DNA of 64,000 nt, taken from assembly GCA_030427905.1 (NCBI GenBank), contig JAUICL010000001.1, forward strand, positions 186,001-250,000, read 5' to 3'. The notes below the pieces were generated by a model. The model did not search any database and was not told the origin of the DNA. It was given only the letters and a program-made list of their open reading frames with translations. Both the position numbers and the translations under genes were made by a program. This stretch comes from Bacteroidia bacterium (lineage in GTDB: Bacteria; Bacteroidota; Bacteroidia; Flavobacteriales_D; Cryomorphaceae). This document shows, one piece after another, positions 18,101 to 27,144 of this stretch; positions within the stretch are counted from its first letter, which is position 1; each line of letters starts with the position of its first letter.

Positions 18101-20544
18101 TTGCCAATTGGCGTTGTCCCATTGATCTCAATTTGATCAGTACAGTAGGAGCCATCTTCTCCGATATAAACACTAGGCTGCTCTACAAAACGAACTTCGA
18201 CTGTATCCGAAGCTGCGCAAAGACCATTTTCCTCTGCATGTCTTACTACTTCATACAGCCCATATCCGCTGCTATTCAATTCTACGCTTGGATTTTCTAA
18301 TGGGTCTGATGTTGCCAAGCCTGCGGGAAACTCCCAATAGGCTTGACCGAAATCTTCAGAGCCGACTATGGTGGTCTGTAGCCCGCAAACTGAAAAATCA
18401 GGGCCGGCACTGACACTCGGCGTATTGACAAAGGTTACTTCGTGGTCTTCTACCGTTTGGCAAGCTCCATTTGTAGCAATCAGTTCAACGGTAAAGGTGC
18501 CATATGCCGGAGCAATGACGGTTGTATTGGCTGCATTTGGGTCTGAGATCATCAGACCATCTGATGAACTCCAAGAGAAAGTTCCCAATTGAACGCTACC
18601 TTCAGCATCTGCTTCCAAGCCACAAATCGAATCGACAAGCGAAATAGACGGATCAGGATCATCGTAGAATTGAATAAGAACCGTATCGCGATCAAGACAT
18701 CCCCCACCTGCATCTTCGGTCCAAACAAATTGATAATTCCCCGTACCCGAGACTGCCACAACGGTAGTGGGTTCGGTAGAATCGATAAAACTACCTGTCG
18801 TGACACTGGTCCAATACCCGTCACCCACACTCGGCACCGCGCTTAGGGTGTGAGCCTGTCCACAAACATCAGTATCGGAGCCTGCATCGGCTTCTGGAAT
18901 TTGAATTTGGCCCAAATCAAATTCGAAGGTCTTGGAACATCCATTCGCTAGATCTTCGACAACTGCCGTATAAAAGCCGGACTGCATACCGGTTCTATTC
19001 AAAGGCCCTACACCGATATCGCTCCAGGTAACCTGATAATTCCCCGATCCAGTTAACACGTCAATTCCGATGGCCCCATCATTTCCAAGACAGGTTTCCA
19101 AGGCAGTGCTCGTCTCCGCGTTGAGCGGTATTTCGATAAAAACAGAATCTACATGGGAGCACGAAGAGTTTTCGTATGATCCCACAACCTTGTACCAGCC
19201 GGTGGTATCGGGAAGAATTTGTGTGTCGCGACAAGGATTACAGGTTGCTTGGTCAGGAACAGATAAGAGATTATCATCTGGGCCATACCAAGTATAAACG
19301 GTGTCGTTCTCTGCAGTCAGATCTACCCAATCGCCTTGGCAGTAGGTCCCTCCCCCGATCAAATTGATATCTGATCGCATCACGAGCTCGATCGGGTAAT
19401 AAGATTGACCATAGACGGGACAGGCGTCATCGATGGCTGAGATCAAAAAATTTCCACCTGTAAAACCTGGTGGCAGGGTGCCACAGAAGGTAATGCTTGC
19501 AGGGTTCGAACCCGAAATAATCTCGGTTGTACCAGGTATTAAATTGGATATGTTCGATGAAAGGGCGACGTTTACATCAGGATCGGCAGAAGTGAAGTCA
19601 ATCGAAAAGCAAAACTCATCTTCTGGACATAAGCCGATGGTAGCGGGCTCCAGGGGATAACTCCCACCGCTCACATGACTCAGACTCTCAACATCGGGTT
19701 CAGGTGGTGGGAAGACACAATCAATTACGATCATCAGGAAGTCGTAATGTATGGTACCAATCTCTACTCCATTTCGGTATTCTTTGACTTGCACCACAAT
19801 GTTGAAGCGTCCCAACATCGACGGAAGCACTTCAATTTGTCCGGTCACGGGGTCAATAGTAATACCATCAATGGGTTCCATTCCAGAAAGTCCAGCCGTA
19901 TATGCCAAGTCAAATGGAGAGAGCGGAGTCATTGATGCCTGAGCAGTAACTAGGGCATAAGAGAGGCTGTCGCCGTCACTGTCTACAAACCCCAAATTGT
20001 ACAATAAGTTTGAGTTAACACAAACGTAAGGCAGGTTTAACACGGAAAGCTGAGGCGAAGTATTGCAATCTCCAGAAGAATTGTCGAGTTCCGCTTCGAC
20101 ATGGATATTGAAAGTAGCTGGGTTTATGAGGTTTGCAGTTGTTCCATCTCGATTCTGCTCAGCAACTATAATTTTCCAATCAGAGCAGGGTTCAAGCGTC
20201 ACTTCCAACTCGTAGGTGGCCATCTCCACACCAGGTTGAAAACCGCCGTTGCAAGTACTAAATGGCAATTGGTCTTCGCAAAGCTGTGAAACTTCTTGTT
20301 CGCTAGTTTTTGGAAAAGGCATGTATTGACTAGTACCACATGACGAACCAATAAAAACACTAATCTCATCCGGAACTTCCTGTGAATCACCACAGTCATG
20401 AAACAAATTAACAGAAACAAGATATTGATTTCCACCCAGACAAGTGTATTCAACATTGAGCCCCGATATATGTCCTGCCCGACCACTTAAGCTAAGCAAA
20501 GTGGCGGCAATCAGAAGACATAGTATTTGGGCTACATTTCTCAA
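15142..20544 (-). CDS. Giant T9SS type B (gliding-motility C-terminal domain) surface protein
   Basis: 1800 residues. A signal peptide (about 1-23) is followed by a Cys-rich N-terminal region (about 25-280). A block of about six tandem Ig/PKD-like modules of 75-80 residues follows (about 550-1030), each with VCGxxxx..., a W and a strand ending in D-T-V-x-V-x-F. More PKD-like domains come next. A type B T9SS sorting domain closes the protein (about 1708-1800), with the hallmark YVPNSFTPNGDGLNDLF and a Trp-Asp-Gly turn. It would be exported by the type IX system and attached to the cell surface, probably as an adhesin. The start is TTG; a TAATTTTG box is 19 nt upstream. Single-gene transcript. 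Confidence 0.9.
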   Translation of the reverse strand: MRNVAQILCLLIAATLLSLSGRAGHISGLNVEYTCLGGNQYLVSVNLFHDCGDSQEVPDEISVFIGSSCGTSQYMPFPKTSEQEVSQLCEDQLPFSTCNGGFQPGVEMATYELEVTLEPCSDWKIIVAEQNRDGTTANLINPATFNIHVEAELDNSSGDCNTSPQLSVLNLPYVCVNSNLLYNLGFVDSDGDSLSYALVTAQASMTPLSPFDLAYTAGLSGMEPIDGITIDPVTGQIEVLPSMLGRFNIVVQVKEYRNGVEIGTIHYDFLMIVIDCVFPPPEPDVESLSHVSGGSYPLEPATIGLCPEDEFCFSIDFTSADPDVNVALSSNISNLIPGTTEIISGSNPASITFCGTLPPGFTGGNFLISAIDDACPVYGQSYYPIELVMRSDINLIGGGTYCQGDWVDLTAENDTVYTWYGPDDNLLSVPDQATCNPCRDTQILPDTTGWYKVVGSYENSSCSHVDSVFIEIPLNAETSTALETCLGNDGAIGIDVLTGSGNYQVTWSDIGVGPLNRTGMQSGFYTAVVEDLANGCSKTFEFDLGQIQIPEADAGSDTDVCGQAHTLSAVPSVGDGYWTSVTTGSFIDSTEPTTVVAVSGTGNYQFVWTEDAGGGCLDRDTVLIQFYDDPDPSISLVDSICGLEADAEGSVQLGTFSWSSSDGLMISDPNAANTTVIAPAYGTFTVELIATNGACQTVEDHEVTFVNTPSVSAGPDFSVCGLQTTIVGSEDFGQAYWEFPAGLATSDPLENPSVELNSSGYGLYEVVRHAEENGLCAASDTVEVRFVEQPSVYIGEDGSYCTDQIEINGTTPIGNLTWEIPAGASLSETDALPTQFSSGFGLNTVILHADNGYGCIDSDTLQLHFIEQPIAEPTVVDTVCDYEMALNAGNTADLGYWVNDEDLSFANDSDPETVATVVADGTYHFGWVLENGGMCRDTSFYEITFYEQPQANAGSDMVICGLTHQLDATPSVGQLLWIDSPGLTFSNPTASAATIQADWYGAYTVELIEQNGICVDQDFVEIEFHSAPQILTPSWDCTGADAAFILTFDLGFGDTANYALEGPAGSLNSLSFTSDPILSDTPVEVVLADGGICGNDTLEGSLFCPVLSFAGTMSQDTLIICEGESALAAIPSDFTLDANDTLLFVLHENQGLNLGDIYQWNSTPTFGLQPGMEYNQVYYISSVVGTVAGDAIDLSDPLLSIAEGTPVVYREAPEASISGDMLVCPNVESAISVNVEGDFPLTLTFESPTGTQSVDVNNPGFEISVPDSGVFELIGIQDGYCPGDVDGIVRVEYFELPTAELSGEAEICAGDTSILMLAFSGVPDFDYELWLNGEFYSGGESSAAVSQSIYSAGEYELVHLSDANCLADDTSSFYLTVKPLPQLDLGEDLTLCSGDTVMLETNFFPGQSYQWTDTDGLFMTNLNQASFTQTNILPFPDYYTIYIESELNECTNTDSVEIVLSSAPTPFIFGPDEYCSSDSISLIGTGGQCHWEPAQYFSHPDSTNTLFWAPADQVVTLLVESDYGCANEISRQMTIHASPTAYFDPVLESGCAPVELLLHADDPLETNQYAWNVTGAGKLISQGEMAIVQFDDAGSYDISLTVTSQNGCTSGYTTTQPIAVFKTYAEFELVTELPTVSSPQAYFQNNSPTNVSSTWYVDTLGEHHSRHLFYAFPEIGGEEYEVCLEVVDEHGCIDRFCDLVKVKDDFYLYVPNSFTPNGDGLNDLFYPVISFVDVREYHFWINDRRGEIVFETNDPNAKWDGTAEGEPYFGRNQAYTWHLVIKPEYNTETQYYNGHVNLIR

Positions 20545-20563
20545 GAACGGCTGGTTTCTTAGG

Positions 20564-20571
20564 CAAAATTA
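20564..20571 (-). promoter_or_regulatory. -7 promoter box TAATTTTG
   Basis: An exact box on the minus strand, 19 nt before the TTG start of the 1800-residue surface protein. It supports that unusual start codon. Confidence 0.55.
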
Positions 20572-20717
20572 GCAAAGAAACAAGCCCACTCTTGGTGATT
20601 TCAGACTGAATATTAACTTTATATTAAATTGCTGCCTGCGAATGGAATAGACATCGGATTATTCGATCCTTCCACATACTTTCGCGGCGTATTTCTTAAA
20701 CCAAAACAAAATTTAAG

Positions 20718-21617
20718 ATGAAAAAAACTCTACTTTCTTTGGCTGCGGTTGTTGCAGCTTTTGCCGCTGAGGCACAATGTGACCAACTATTCATTTCTGA
20801 ATATGTAGTTGGAACAGGAAACAACAAAGCTTACGAGCTTTACAACCCAACAGATCAGGACATCAACTTGAATGGGTGGGTACTTGAAAGATGGTCTAAC
20901 GGTGAAGGAGCTTCTACCGATGAGACTACACTTATGGGAACTATTCCTGCTTACGGTACTTGGGTAGTAACTAACGGACAAACTGAGGATATCGACCTTG
21001 GAACGTTTATTTCTCCAGCTTGCGACCCTGAACTACAAGCACTAGCTGATCAGCTTGACAATCCTTATCCAGCACCTACATTCATGAATGGTGATGATGC
21101 TCTAGTTCTTATTTACAATGGGTCTACCGTAGGAGACATCTTTGGAAAGCCAGGTGAAGACCCAGGAAGCGGATGGTCTACAGAGGATGGAACGATTATT
21201 ACTAGTGGACACACGATGATCCGTAAGCCTTCGGTAACAGGTGGTGTTCTTACTCCTCCAGATTCATTTGAGCCTTTGGCTGAGTGGGATACTTTGGGAA
21301 CTGATGACTGGTCAAACCTAGGTATGCACACTTGTGACTGTAACGATGTGACTTCAGTAGGTGACAGAGAAGACTTGGACGTACAGGTATACCCAACTGT
21401 GGTAACTGGTGACCAACAAATTACCGTTAAAACGAACTACGCGATCAGAGAAGTTGAAGCTTACGATGCAACTGGAAAACTCGTAAAAACGACGCTTAGC
21501 CTTTCTAATTCAAACAATGGTTCTGTAGTACTAGGAAGCGTTTCTTCAGGTGTTTACATTTTGAACATCATCATGGAAGGAAACGTTGGTTTCTCTACAA
21601 GAATTATCAAAGAATAA
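20718..21617 (+). CDS. Secreted lamin-tail-domain protein with T9SS type A sorting domain
   Basis: 299 residues: a signal peptide ending in AEAQ, then a lamin tail domain (about 22-125) recognised by LFISEYV, NKAYELYNPTDQDINLNGW and the GTWVVTN strand. The C-terminal T9SS type A sorting domain covers about 225-299 (VYPTVV..., LVKTTLSL..., GVYILNI). In Bacteroidota such domains are often found on secreted nucleases and surface proteins; this one has no catalytic domain. It lies just before a TonB receptor and a secreted PLD nuclease, separated by a terminator. It may be a DNA- or surface-binding partner of that pair (inference). A TACTTTCG box is at 20677-20684. Confidence 0.85.
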   Translation: MKKTLLSLAAVVAAFAAEAQCDQLFISEYVVGTGNNKAYELYNPTDQDINLNGWVLERWSNGEGASTDETTLMGTIPAYGTWVVTNGQTEDIDLGTFISPACDPELQALADQLDNPYPAPTFMNGDDALVLIYNGSTVGDIFGKPGEDPGSGWSTEDGTIITSGHTMIRKPSVTGGVLTPPDSFEPLAEWDTLGTDDWSNLGMHTCDCNDVTSVGDREDLDVQVYPTVVTGDQQITVKTNYAIREVEAYDATGKLVKTTLSLSNSNNGSVVLGSVSSGVYILNIIMEGNVGFSTRIIKE

Positions 21618-21632
21618 TTTGATCTTTGATCC

Positions 21633-21665
21633 AAAGGCCTACCAGAAAATGGTAGGCCTTTTTGT
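21633..21665 (+). terminator. Intrinsic terminator
   Basis: An 11-bp perfect stem (AAAGGCCTACC / GGTAGGCCTTT) with a 7-nt loop and a T run. It ends the lamin-tail gene and partly insulates it from the receptor gene 21 nt downstream. Confidence 0.93.
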
Positions 21666-21686
21666 TTAACCAAGATTTTAACCGTT

Positions 21687-24600
21687 TTGAGAAATATTGC
21701 GCTTGCTTTAATTGGCATTTTGTTGTCGGCAACAATTTATGCCCAAAATGGTACTATTTCGGGTACCATATCTGACAAAACCACAGGAGAAACCCTTATC
21801 GGAGCCACCGTACTCTATGAAGAAGGAAAGGGAGTAGTAACCGATATCGATGGAAAATATTCCATTGAACTGCCATATGGGACATATAGCATTAGCGTGT
21901 CGTATGTCAATTACGATCCTATTGTTCAAGAAATTACACTTGACAAGAGTTTTGTAAACCTAGACTTTGCCATGTCAACTACTACACTTCGAGAAATTGA
22001 AGTCGTGGCCGATATGGCAGTTCAAAATGAAACACCGGTTGCTTTTACGAATATCAAGCCCGCACGAATTTCTGAAGAGCTTGGGACGAATGATGTACCA
22101 ATGCTCTTAACCACTACGCCAGGTGTATACGTAACACCTGCCGGTGGAAGCGATGGTGGTGCTCGGATCTCGATTCGAGGTTTCCAGCAGCGCAATATCT
22201 CGGTTATGATCGATGGTATACCCATCAACAACATGGATGATGGCCGGGTATTCTGGTCCAACACCTATGGGCTCGATGCGGTTTTGGCCAACCTCCAAGT
22301 ACAGCGAGGCTTGACATCCTCTAAGCTCGCTCTTCCAGCTATTGGAGGAACAATTAACTACATTACCAAGAGTATCGAAAACGAAGAGAATTTCTTTGTT
22401 CAACAAAGCTATGGTAGCTACAACACACTCAGGACCACTATTGGATACAACTCTGGTCGCCTGAAAAACGGGTGGGGATTCTCCATAGCAGGATCTGCAC
22501 GTACTGGTGATGGATTTTACGAAGCCATGTTCAAAGAAGAGTACTTCTATTACGGAAAAGTGCAAAAGGACTTTGGAAACCACATCGTGTCATTCACTGC
22601 CTCAGGAGCACCGATCAGACAAGGAATTAGAGCGAGTAAGAACAAAATTGTAGTCTACGACAAAGAGTACGCAAGAGACCTTTTCACAGGAAGCGAAGAG
22701 CAATACAGACAATACGCCGAATTTAACGTGATTTCGAATCGAGCGGGTGAAAACGATCAAGAGGCCATTGCACAGCGAAATGCCATTGCTGAAGAGAACG
22801 GGTGGGGAACCTACGACCCCAACACGGGTAACTTCACATACGATAGAGAGTTGTTTCTTCAAGAAGTGAGTCAATACGATTTTATCGACACCACCGGAGT
22901 TATCTCCAAAGGAGTGCGTTACAACAACCACTGGGGATACTTGAATGGCAACAAAAAGAGTGAGCGGTTTAGAGACTATCACAAACCAATTTTTGTGTTG
23001 AGCGACTTCTGGAAAGTCTCTGAACGCATCAGCATGTCAAATAAAGTGTACTACTCTTTCGGGCGAGGTGGTGTAACAAACCGGATCCCTTTCCTTGGTT
23101 TTGGAGATTACGACTCGAGCCTTCAGGTAGACTTTGAAGACGACTGGCACAACAATACAGTAGGTGGGATATTTGGCCCCCCAATTTTCCCAAACTACTC
23201 TGATACAGAATTGCGCTCAAGCGTCATCATGCGAAAGGTATACGACAACCACGAATGGCTTGGCTACCTCGGAATCTTAGATTTTCAAATCAATGAAAAC
23301 TGGTCTTTCGCAGGTGGTCTTGACTTCAGATATTACAAGTCGCATCGCTATGCCGAAGTGAGTGACCTACTCGGAGGCGACTATTTCGTTCCAGAATTGA
23401 GTGGGCTTCCTCAAGACCGTCCTACAGACTATGCCAATCAGATGTACCGCAAGGGCGATAAGTACGATTTTAACAGCGAAAACTACATTCGTTGGGGTGC
23501 CTTCTTTACCGAAACAAAATACAAAAAGGACAAGTGGACCGCTTTCTTAAACCTCTCCGGAGTAATTAGTGGTTACAAGCGAAAAGACTTTTACGGAAAC
23601 AAAGACTTTATCGCTGAAGATGGAACCCGATTTGCCAATGCGATAGGTTATGGAGATGTGCTTTTCTACAATGGAACAAACGTATTGGTTGCTGCTGATA
23701 ACATCAATGAAGGAACATCTTCTTTCTACACATCGGGAGATACCACATTTGTAACCAACCCTTCGCAAAACGAAAACGACTACGCTCCAACTGGTACGCG
23801 CTACATAGTAGGAGCGGAACAAGTTGAATACGATGATGAGCGAAACCAAACATCAGAAACGCCATGGAAAAACATTCCTGGGTTCACTGTAAAAGGTGGG
23901 GTTGGATACGCCATTAATGACCGACACCATGTATTCGTAAACTTGGGGTACCTGAGCCGGACCCCTCGTTTCAGAAACGTAATTGATATCAGCAACATCA
24001 ACCAGTTCTTCAGAGATATTGAAAATGAAAATATTACCTCGTTCGAACTGGGATACAACTACAATTCCAAGAAATTTGCAGCGAGCTTAAATGCCTATTA
24101 CATCGACTGGAGAAACCGCCCATACGAAGGAGGAACATCAGTTAGGCTGCCAGGTAGAGACATTTCGGTGCAAGCTAACATCAATGCCATGAACGCTCGC
24201 CACATCGGTATTGAAGGAAACTTTACATACAACATCAATAAAAACTGGACTGTAGAAGCCTTTGCTTCGATCGGTGACTGGAGATGGACAAGTAAGGACA
24301 CCGTCAATTTCTACGATGATAATGGAAATCTCGTTTATGAAATTGGATCGGATAACCAACCAACTGATGAACCCGTTGAAATTTCATTTGATGCCGACGG
24401 TGTGTACGTAGGAAACTCTCCCCAAACGCAAATTGGTGGTTCGCTTCGATATAGATTCCTGAAAGAAGAAAAAGCTTATTTGGGTGGAAGATACACCTAC
24501 TATGCTCGACACTACTCAGAGTTTGATCCCTTACAATTACAGGGCGAAAAAGCTGGCCGCCAATCGTGGATGATCCCCAACTATGGGCTCCTCAGTCTCT

Positions 24601-24836
24601 ATGCAGGTTACCACTTCGATATTTCAAAAGTCAGATTTGACCTCAACTTTGTTGTAGACAATGTACTTAACGAGCTGTACATCTCTGATTCTGACAACAA
24701 TAGTGGTGGATCGCTTGTAACAACAGATTACCTCGATAGCCCTGCCCCAGCATCTGTTACATTTGATGCCAATTCTGCTGCGGTTTATTTTGGATTACCA
24801 ACTACATACGGAATTACACTAAAAGCTACCCTCTAA
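21687..24836 (+). CDS. TonB-dependent receptor paired with a secreted nuclease
   Basis: 1049 residues: a signal peptide (about 1-19), a carboxypeptidase-regulatory-like domain (about 21-105), a plug domain (about 125-230, with TTPGVYV and the RGFQQRN box) and a large barrel. Only 2 nt separate its stop from the next gene, which encodes an exported PLD-type nuclease, so the two are co-transcribed. The gene order suggests that the receptor imports a product released by that enzyme, possibly oligonucleotides or nucleotides (inference). The start is TTG at 21687: no ATG in the frame would keep the signal peptide. I see no clear TAnnTTTG box between the terminator and the start, so some read-through from the lamin-tail gene is possible. 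Confidence 0.9.
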   Translation: MRNIALALIGILLSATIYAQNGTISGTISDKTTGETLIGATVLYEEGKGVVTDIDGKYSIELPYGTYSISVSYVNYDPIVQEITLDKSFVNLDFAMSTTTLREIEVVADMAVQNETPVAFTNIKPARISEELGTNDVPMLLTTTPGVYVTPAGGSDGGARISIRGFQQRNISVMIDGIPINNMDDGRVFWSNTYGLDAVLANLQVQRGLTSSKLALPAIGGTINYITKSIENEENFFVQQSYGSYNTLRTTIGYNSGRLKNGWGFSIAGSARTGDGFYEAMFKEEYFYYGKVQKDFGNHIVSFTASGAPIRQGIRASKNKIVVYDKEYARDLFTGSEEQYRQYAEFNVISNRAGENDQEAIAQRNAIAEENGWGTYDPNTGNFTYDRELFLQEVSQYDFIDTTGVISKGVRYNNHWGYLNGNKKSERFRDYHKPIFVLSDFWKVSERISMSNKVYYSFGRGGVTNRIPFLGFGDYDSSLQVDFEDDWHNNTVGGIFGPPIFPNYSDTELRSSVIMRKVYDNHEWLGYLGILDFQINENWSFAGGLDFRYYKSHRYAEVSDLLGGDYFVPELSGLPQDRPTDYANQMYRKGDKYDFNSENYIRWGAFFTETKYKKDKWTAFLNLSGVISGYKRKDFYGNKDFIAEDGTRFANAIGYGDVLFYNGTNVLVAADNINEGTSSFYTSGDTTFVTNPSQNENDYAPTGTRYIVGAEQVEYDDERNQTSETPWKNIPGFTVKGGVGYAINDRHHVFVNLGYLSRTPRFRNVIDISNINQFFRDIENENITSFELGYNYNSKKFAASLNAYYIDWRNRPYEGGTSVRLPGRDISVQANINAMNARHIGIEGNFTYNINKNWTVEAFASIGDWRWTSKDTVNFYDDNGNLVYEIGSDNQPTDEPVEISFDADGVYVGNSPQTQIGGSLRYRFLKEEKAYLGGRYTYYARHYSEFDPLQLQGEKAGRQSWMIPNYGLLSLYAGYHFDISKVRFDLNFVVDNVLNELYISDSDNNSGGSLVTTDYLDSPAPASVTFDANSAAVYFGLPTTYGITLKATL

Positions 24837-24838
24837 AC

Positions 24839-27052
24839 ATGAACCTAGCAAAAAACTTATTCGCCATTTGCATTGCCCTAGTCGCATCAACTGGCCTCAC
24901 GGCACAATCAAATATTGCCGACCTGCGTGCAAACTACGACGTAGGTGATGTTGTGACTGTTTCTGGAATAATTATCAATGGGCCGGAGCTCGGTTCTGTC
25001 AGATACCTGCAAGACGAAACAGGAGGAATTGCACTCTACCCTGGCTCAAACTGGTCAGGGCAAGATGCTGAGCCCATCATTGGCGATATGGTAACTATAA
25101 CGGGAGAAGTGACCGAGTTTGCAAACCTATTAGAAATAGGCCCTAATATCTCTTCTATCACTATTGACAGCCAAGGAAATGATCTCCCTGAACCAATCGT
25201 AGTAACTCCTGAAGAGCTCACCGAACAATACGAAGGTATGCTTATGCAGATCAACCAAGCCACTTTCTTTGATGGAGGAGCGATGTTTGGCAGTTCTACA
25301 TACGGTTTTAGTGCGAGTGATGAAGATGGGGTAGCCTATGTTCGAAACGGCTCTCCTTTGATTGGTGAGCTTATTCCTCTTGGACCAATCAATTTGGTAG
25401 GTGTCCTTTCTCAATACAGCAACAATAGCTCCACAGAAGGGTACCAACTTTTGCCAAGAGACTACGATGATTTTATTTTCTCGAGCCCAATCAACTTTAC
25501 TTCTTCTATAGAACAATACAATTTGACCACAACGAGTTTCGACCTCGAGTGGAGTACCGATCTTGAATCGACTACAGAAGTGGAGTATGGCCTGACACCC
25601 GATTTAGGCAGTTTCGCTAGTGCAGAAGGAGAAGGGTTCGACCACTATCTAACATTGGAAGGCCTAGAGCCAGGCTATCCGTACTACTGTCAAGTGTTTT
25701 CTGTAGCAGGCGAAGACACCGCACGCAGTACGGTAGGTGTTTACAGCACAGTATCCGAATCTTCTGGCGAGATCAAAGTCTACTTCAACCGATCTGTAAA
25801 CACTGACTTTGCAACTGAAGAAGAAGCCGTTGGTCTATTTGGACTAACCGACGACACCTTAGCCGCTTATATCGATCGAGCACAGCATACCCTCGACATC
25901 GCTGTGTATAATCTGAACAGTTTTACCATTGTTGGCGCCCTAAATGACGCAGCCGAAAGGGGTGTTGATATCAGATACGTTTCTGAAGCACAAACATCCA
26001 ATACCGGATTCAATAGCTTGGATGAAAGTATCACCACCTTTGTTCGCCAGGGAGCTACATCGAGCGGTATGCACAACAAGTTTATGGTGGTAGATAGAAA
26101 CGTCGTTGACAGTGCCATCGTACTGACTGGTTCGACCAATTGGACCACGAACAACTTACTTCTCGACCCGAACAATATGGTGATCATCCAAGATCAAGCT
26201 CTTGCGAGAGCTTACACCATCGAATTCGAAGAAATGTGGGGAAGTTCAACCATGACACCAGATCCGGAAAACGCTCGCTTTGGCGCTCTCAAAATGAACA
26301 ATACTCCCGAAAAGTTCATCATTGGGGGGAGCAATGTTGAGCTCTACTTTTCACCTTCGGACAATACAACTAATGCCATTGTTGAAGCAATCGAATCGGC
26401 AAACAATAATCTTGATTTCGCTCTACTCGTATTCACTAATGATATGTTACGAGATGCGGTTATTGATCAAACCAATATCTTTTTGACTCCACGGGGAATA
26501 ATAGAGCAAGTAGGTGGTTCGGCTTCAGATGTACCCGCACTTATCGATGCCGGTGTGGATATCTACTCGCATGCTGATGTGGATGCCCAGCTCCACCACA
26601 AATATGCGATTATAGACCATAGCAATCCGAGCTCCGACCCTATAGTTGTCACAGGCTCACATAACTGGAGCGCATCAGCAGAATCAAACAATGATGAGAA
26701 TACGCTCATCATTCACGATGCCCGTGTAGCAAACCTCTTCCTTCAAGAGTTTATGGCACGACTAGAAGAAACTACCCTCAGTGTGAATGACTTGGATCAA
26801 ATGAATTTCAAGATGTACCCGAATCCAGCTCAATCGCAAGCGCATGTTCAATTTTCACTTGAAAGCTCAAAAACTATTTTGCTTCAAGTTTTTGATCTGA
26901 GCGGAAAACGACTTTCCTCAGACCAATTTGTAGCTGTAAGTGGTGAAAACCGAAGAGAAATTAATACGGCGCAATTAGCAAATGGAGCCTATGTGGTGGC
27001 CATTCAGTTCGATGAACAGATTACATTCCAAAAGCTAATCGTAAAGCACTAA
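24839..27052 (+). CDS. Secreted OB-fold / phospholipase D-type nuclease with T9SS type A domain
   Basis: 737 residues. A signal peptide ends at LTAQ. An OB-fold-like N-terminal region (about 23-210) carries VGDVVTVSGII and RYLQDETGGIALY and resembles DUF5689/YhcR-type nucleic-acid-binding domains. A fibronectin-like linker follows (about 215-300). Two complete HKD motifs follow: His412-x-Lys414-x4-Asp419 with GSTNW, and His586-x-Lys588-x4-Asp593 with GSHNW. The C-terminal T9SS type A sorting domain starts near 657 (MYPNPAQSQ). Two HKD motifs in one chain are enough for one active site. Substrates of the family include phospholipids and DNA; the OB domain and the lamin-tail neighbour favour DNA. 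It is translated right after the TonB receptor. Confidence 0.88.
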   Translation: MNLAKNLFAICIALVASTGLTAQSNIADLRANYDVGDVVTVSGIIINGPELGSVRYLQDETGGIALYPGSNWSGQDAEPIIGDMVTITGEVTEFANLLEIGPNISSITIDSQGNDLPEPIVVTPEELTEQYEGMLMQINQATFFDGGAMFGSSTYGFSASDEDGVAYVRNGSPLIGELIPLGPINLVGVLSQYSNNSSTEGYQLLPRDYDDFIFSSPINFTSSIEQYNLTTTSFDLEWSTDLESTTEVEYGLTPDLGSFASAEGEGFDHYLTLEGLEPGYPYYCQVFSVAGEDTARSTVGVYSTVSESSGEIKVYFNRSVNTDFATEEEAVGLFGLTDDTLAAYIDRAQHTLDIAVYNLNSFTIVGALNDAAERGVDIRYVSEAQTSNTGFNSLDESITTFVRQGATSSGMHNKFMVVDRNVVDSAIVLTGSTNWTTNNLLLDPNNMVIIQDQALARAYTIEFEEMWGSSTMTPDPENARFGALKMNNTPEKFIIGGSNVELYFSPSDNTTNAIVEAIESANNNLDFALLVFTNDMLRDAVIDQTNIFLTPRGIIEQVGGSASDVPALIDAGVDIYSHADVDAQLHHKYAIIDHSNPSSDPIVVTGSHNWSASAESNNDENTLIIHDARVANLFLQEFMARLEETTLSVNDLDQMNFKMYPNPAQSQAHVQFSLESSKTILLQVFDLSGKRLSSDQFVAVSGENRREINTAQLANGAYVVAIQFDEQITFQKLIVKH

Positions 27053-27058
27053 AAACAA

Positions 27059-27088
27059 ACAAGGGTCTACTCGTTCGTAGACCCTTGT
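27059..27088. terminator. Bidirectional terminator
   Basis: A 12-bp stem (ACAAGGGTCTAC / GTAGACCCTTGT) with a 6-nt loop between convergent genes. The minus-strand side is followed by TTTGTTTTTA, so it is strongest for the hydrolase transcript. Confidence 0.85.
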
Positions 27089-27144
27089 CTTAATCACCAA
27101 TTAAACCTTATTAATGAAATCCGGATTCTATTACGGAACTCCAT

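Noticed and set aside
19502-19513. GGGTTCGAACCC resembling a tRNA T-loop
   Set aside because: It is in frame inside the 1800-residue protein gene; no acceptor, D or anticodon arms can be drawn around it.
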